This document shows positions 61,082 through 64,000 of a DNA stretch of 64,000 nucleotides, one piece after another. The translations under genes were made by a program, and so were the position numbers. Each line of letters begins with the position of its first letter. The first letter of the stretch is position 1. The notes under the pieces are model-generated. The model did not search any database, had not been told where the DNA came from, and saw only the letters and a program-made list of their open reading frames with translations. Source of the DNA: Lunularia cruciata (taxonomy: Eukaryota; Streptophyta; Marchantiopsida; Lunulariales; Lunulariaceae); contig OX419756.1 in the NCBI GenBank assembly GCA_948567375.1, positions 3,539,001-3,603,000 of the forward strand. The letters run 5' to 3'.

Positions 61082-63559
61082 TCAAGTTTTCAACACTGAA
61101 AGTCAGCAGATTGCGAAGGAAATAATATTGAACAACTGCGTGGCGGTCACACTCCAATTCGGTGACCAGGCTCACTCACAGTGAACGCTAGGAGCAGGAA
61201 GTAAAAGAGGGGCCGAGCGAGGCAGGGGAAGCATCTCTCTAGTTGAGGATCAGGATTCGTAATCCTCTTGTCACGAGTCGGTGACATATCCACACTGTAC
61301 CACACAAGGAAAAGTCGGACAACGCCTTTGGATGTCCAGGCGACAAATCAGATGCTTGGTGAGACCTTGAAGGTTCGCCTACTGTACCATTTTAGATAGT
61401 CTCATGTGGTTCCCACGTTCGACTCGATCCCTCGTCTTAGTACCGTAGTAGCAAGATGTAACCAACTGCAAATAATAAAGCTTGTCTTCCCGGCGAAGCT
61501 TTGTGGTAGCCATTATGAATCCAACACCTTAGAAGAATATACGCATGAACAAGCTATAGAAGCAACTCTGTTCAAGAAAACTGAAATAAATAATAGCTTA
61601 GGCCAAAAAGTATTATCATTTTATTAAGAGAAGAAACCGTAGCAATCATTTTATCTCTCCCTTGTACGGTAAAATGGGGTCCTCCCATCCTTCATTTTTT
61701 CGACGCGGTAGTCCTTGCTATTTTTTTATTAAGAGAAGAAACCATAGCAATAACCGTCACAAAGTTTCATGAGTTTTCAATTTCAGCTTGGTTAAAATAT
61801 TAATATCTCTCCAATGTGAGAGAGTTACTCAAATGTTCTATAACAAATTCATCTTGCCTGTTAGGATAAGAAACCATACTCCATCAGGGCCTTACAATGG
61901 AAATTTATGTCCCATATAGACAAGTAGCTCTTTGTAGGTGATAAAAGTACAATAGTATTGGGAGCTTGTTTGTAGAGTGTTTACGTGTATGTTTCTATTG
62001 GTTGTTCATTGTTTGTCATCTTTTGTGAATGATTGGATGTTACCTAGATTACCAGTGCCAATAGGTAAGGTAAGTGGTGTTTTACCTTATGTTAAATACT
62101 TGTATATCAATTACATCTTTAATTATCTCCATATATTTTTGATTGATATCCGTGTTTATTTTTGGTCTCATATAGTATAGTAAAGATTTGCATGATGCAT
62201 ACGATCATTAAATAGTCCATCAAAAAGTGAATTGGATCTTGTTGAGAAACATTTCAACTTTAAAACTAGTAATTGTTGAAGAAGAGAGAAAACCCAAAAG
62301 TATTAGAAAAATAAATTATCAAGCTTGAAAGCAATCTATACCCATCTACAAAAGAGTATTTACCCAACTATTAGAACCTTCATTGTTATTATTTTGCTAA
62401 TAAGTAATGCATGTCTCTTAATAATTGCATCTTATGACTACCAACTAAATTCAAATCAACTAGCTTAACACAACTTGTCTGGGTTACTCTCATGTTTTGG
62501 TCTTGATATATAAGATCTAGTTGGACTTAATATGTAAGTACTAAAACAAAAGATGCTAAATTTTCTAAATGGCTCATTCTTTTGTTTACAAATGATGTAT
62601 CCTTGTTTGCAAGGCTTTTCTTCCATGCTCGTAATTTCACTAGTGACTTTTTGATGAAATTGGGTTGCTCTTGAATTGTGTAAAGGGAGTTCTTGGAGAC
62701 ATTAGCTTGTTCTTTTGTTGTCCTTGATGAAATCTTGCTTGATGCTCCTCTTTCCAACATATAAATGTTACGATAACCATACTCTTTTCTCTTTGGAAAA
62801 ATACTCCTATAATATATCTTAATCTTTCAATGATACATTAATATTCTATTTGTACTTAAGATTTAGTTCTAAGGTACAAGAAAGAATTCAAAACTTACTT
62901 TTAATATATTGGTGGAACAAATCATCCAATTTGCAACAAGGAACCCAAAGATGAAATTGCAATCACTTTCAAGTATTGCTATCAAGACTAACAAAATTGA
63001 ACTTTTCTACCAAATGATTTTAGTTTTTAGATCTCAAAACAAGCATATGTTACTTGGACCTTAGGTTAATAGAGATATATATATACATAGTTGATACAAA
63101 TTAATTCTCTAACCTAAAGTATATCAAAAAGAGCAATTAGTGGGAAGTGTGTTGATGTATTGGATTACATAAGTTATTATTACAAGGGCTACTCTAGATG
63201 ATTGGCGAATGAGGAGCATAGAGATATCAGATTGGAGAGTTCATAGCTTCTTTTTTATCTATCTTTTTGTCTTCCTTAAAAGACACCAAAATTGACCTAG
63301 TTTTCACTCAAAAATTATCAAATACATCACAATGATACCCATCCTCACAATTTATTATTTTTCATTAGAGGCAAGAGGAAAAATTTTACTCTATAGTAAA
63401 CACATTTCCTTACCTTTCTATATCAAGTTCATAAACTCACTCCAAATAGGGTTGACATCTTTTCAATTCTCAAAGTTGTCATTTTTGTTTTTATTAACTA
63501 AATATTCCTCACCAAATTTAGATCCATCTTGTTATCTATATTTGTAATTGAAATTGTTT
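61082..63559. other. HCF101 upstream region passing into AT-rich intergenic DNA
   Basis: The first few hundred bases upstream of the HCF101 start codon (61082 to about 61400) hold its promoter. No confident TATA box was picked. From about 61.6 kb the DNA becomes AT-rich with only the SINE-like copy below. No host gene was recognised. Confidence 0.5.
61620..61755 (-). mobile_element. SINE-like dispersed repeat, copy 3, with about 26-bp target duplication
   Basis: On the minus strand the insert reads AAAAAATGAAGGATGGGAGG, ACCCCAT, then CCGTACAAGGGAGAGA, matching the 33402-33523 unit. It is flanked by TTATTAAGAGAAGAAACC(G/A)TAGCAAT on both sides (about 61624-61649 and 61729-61754) with one mismatch. 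The insert is about 80 bp, so this copy is truncated. Confidence 0.65.
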
Positions 63560-63830
63560 ACCTCTCTTCAACACTTATTTTGACCAAATTCAACCTCCCT
63601 CACCTCCAATCCTTATTGAGGATCATGATGAGTATAAGCATGACATGAAGGTTGATCATGTCATAGATAAAATATGGTTAATCATGGAAAATCACCAACA
63701 CATAGGGAACAAAGCTCTTTGGAAAGTTGAACTACTTAAAAGTGCTACTTTAAACCTCTTGATCATCTTCATAATACTCAAGATACCATCCAAGAGGTCA
63801 TAAGCAAGCAAATGATAAGGAGTTGATTGA
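63560..63830 (+). mobile_element. Chromovirus integrase-tail/chromodomain fossil
   Basis: A decayed stretch still shows a proline-rich PPSPPILIEDHDEY-type linker followed by traces of a chromodomain, as in the 3' part of the complete element at 43310-48951. It is much older and broken in several places. Its remaining parts may lie beyond the right edge of the window. Confidence 0.5.
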
Positions 63831-64000
63831 CTAGAAGAATAAGAATATTACATCAATCTAATATGGTAATCTAGTCAAAATTACTTGATTACCTAAAATG
63901 TACTTAGACATGTTCTTATGAATAAGGTATTCTACAACCTTCCTATAGACTTAAGCATGAGATGTTGAAGAACCTTATTGGGAATAAGTAACTTGGCTAT

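Noticed and set aside
1-64000. CRISPR arrays, bacterial operons, rRNA genes, telomere arrays
   Set aside because: None seen. The window is plainly plant nuclear DNA. tRNA genes were looked for by eye and none was convincing, but small ones could be missed.

Overview
This window is nuclear DNA of a land plant. It carries spliced genes with canonical GT-AG introns, three chloroplast-type proteins (an HCF101 homologue, a PPR-SMR protein and a phytyl-ester-synthase-like enzyme) and a plant Ty3/gypsy chromovirus. The proteins are full length but fairly diverged from what I remember of flowering-plant homologues, and together with the AT-rich, transposon-filled intergenic DNA this suggests a seedless plant (bryophyte or lycophyte). 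I cannot fix the species from sequence alone.

Layout. 1-493: 3' end of an unrecognised gene (+). 2637-5238: half-size ABCG transporter of the STR (STUNTED ARBUSCULE) type (+), 788 aa. 7014-13062: RH1/DDX51-type RNA helicase (+), 10 exons, 794 aa. 14926-21509: phytyl ester synthase-like hydrolase/acyltransferase (+), 17 exons, 737 aa. 22596-28259: PPR-SMR protein of the Arabidopsis At5g02830 type (-), 12 exons, 918 aa. About 32667-34850: cytochrome P450 pseudogene (-). 35-52.8 kb: very AT-rich, repeat-filled DNA with old retrotransposon debris, tandem duplications and one young, well-bounded Ty3/gypsy chromovirus at 43310-48951. 52897-53271: possible small ORFan (-). 53566-61081: HCF101 (-), 14 exons, 648 aa. 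61.6-64 kb: a second AT-rich stretch with a chromovirus fossil near the right edge. The four main multi-exon models were assembled by hand from homology, splice sites and phase. Each stays open from ATG to stop.

How the genes relate. There is no operon-like logic. HCF101 (Fe-S cluster delivery to photosystem I), the PPR-SMR protein (organelle RNA) and the phytyl-ester-synthase-like enzyme (plastid lipid recycling) are all probably plastid-directed. The helicase belongs to ribosome biogenesis and has a telo-box upstream. STR is the clue to life style, because in studied plants this half-transporter works with STR2 at the arbuscule membrane of mycorrhizal roots.

Most interesting signals: (1) an intact STR-type gene; (2) arrays of perfect heat-shock elements upstream of the TATA box in both LTRs of the young chromovirus; (3) two apparently unnamed short dispersed repeat families, one built on a small hairpin and one SINE-like with 17-26 bp target duplications; (4) a roughly 95-nt near-perfect foldback at 31824-31918 that could be a small-RNA precursor or miniature element; (5) a P450 pseudogene whose N-terminal region carries a hairpin insertion flanked by a short direct repeat.
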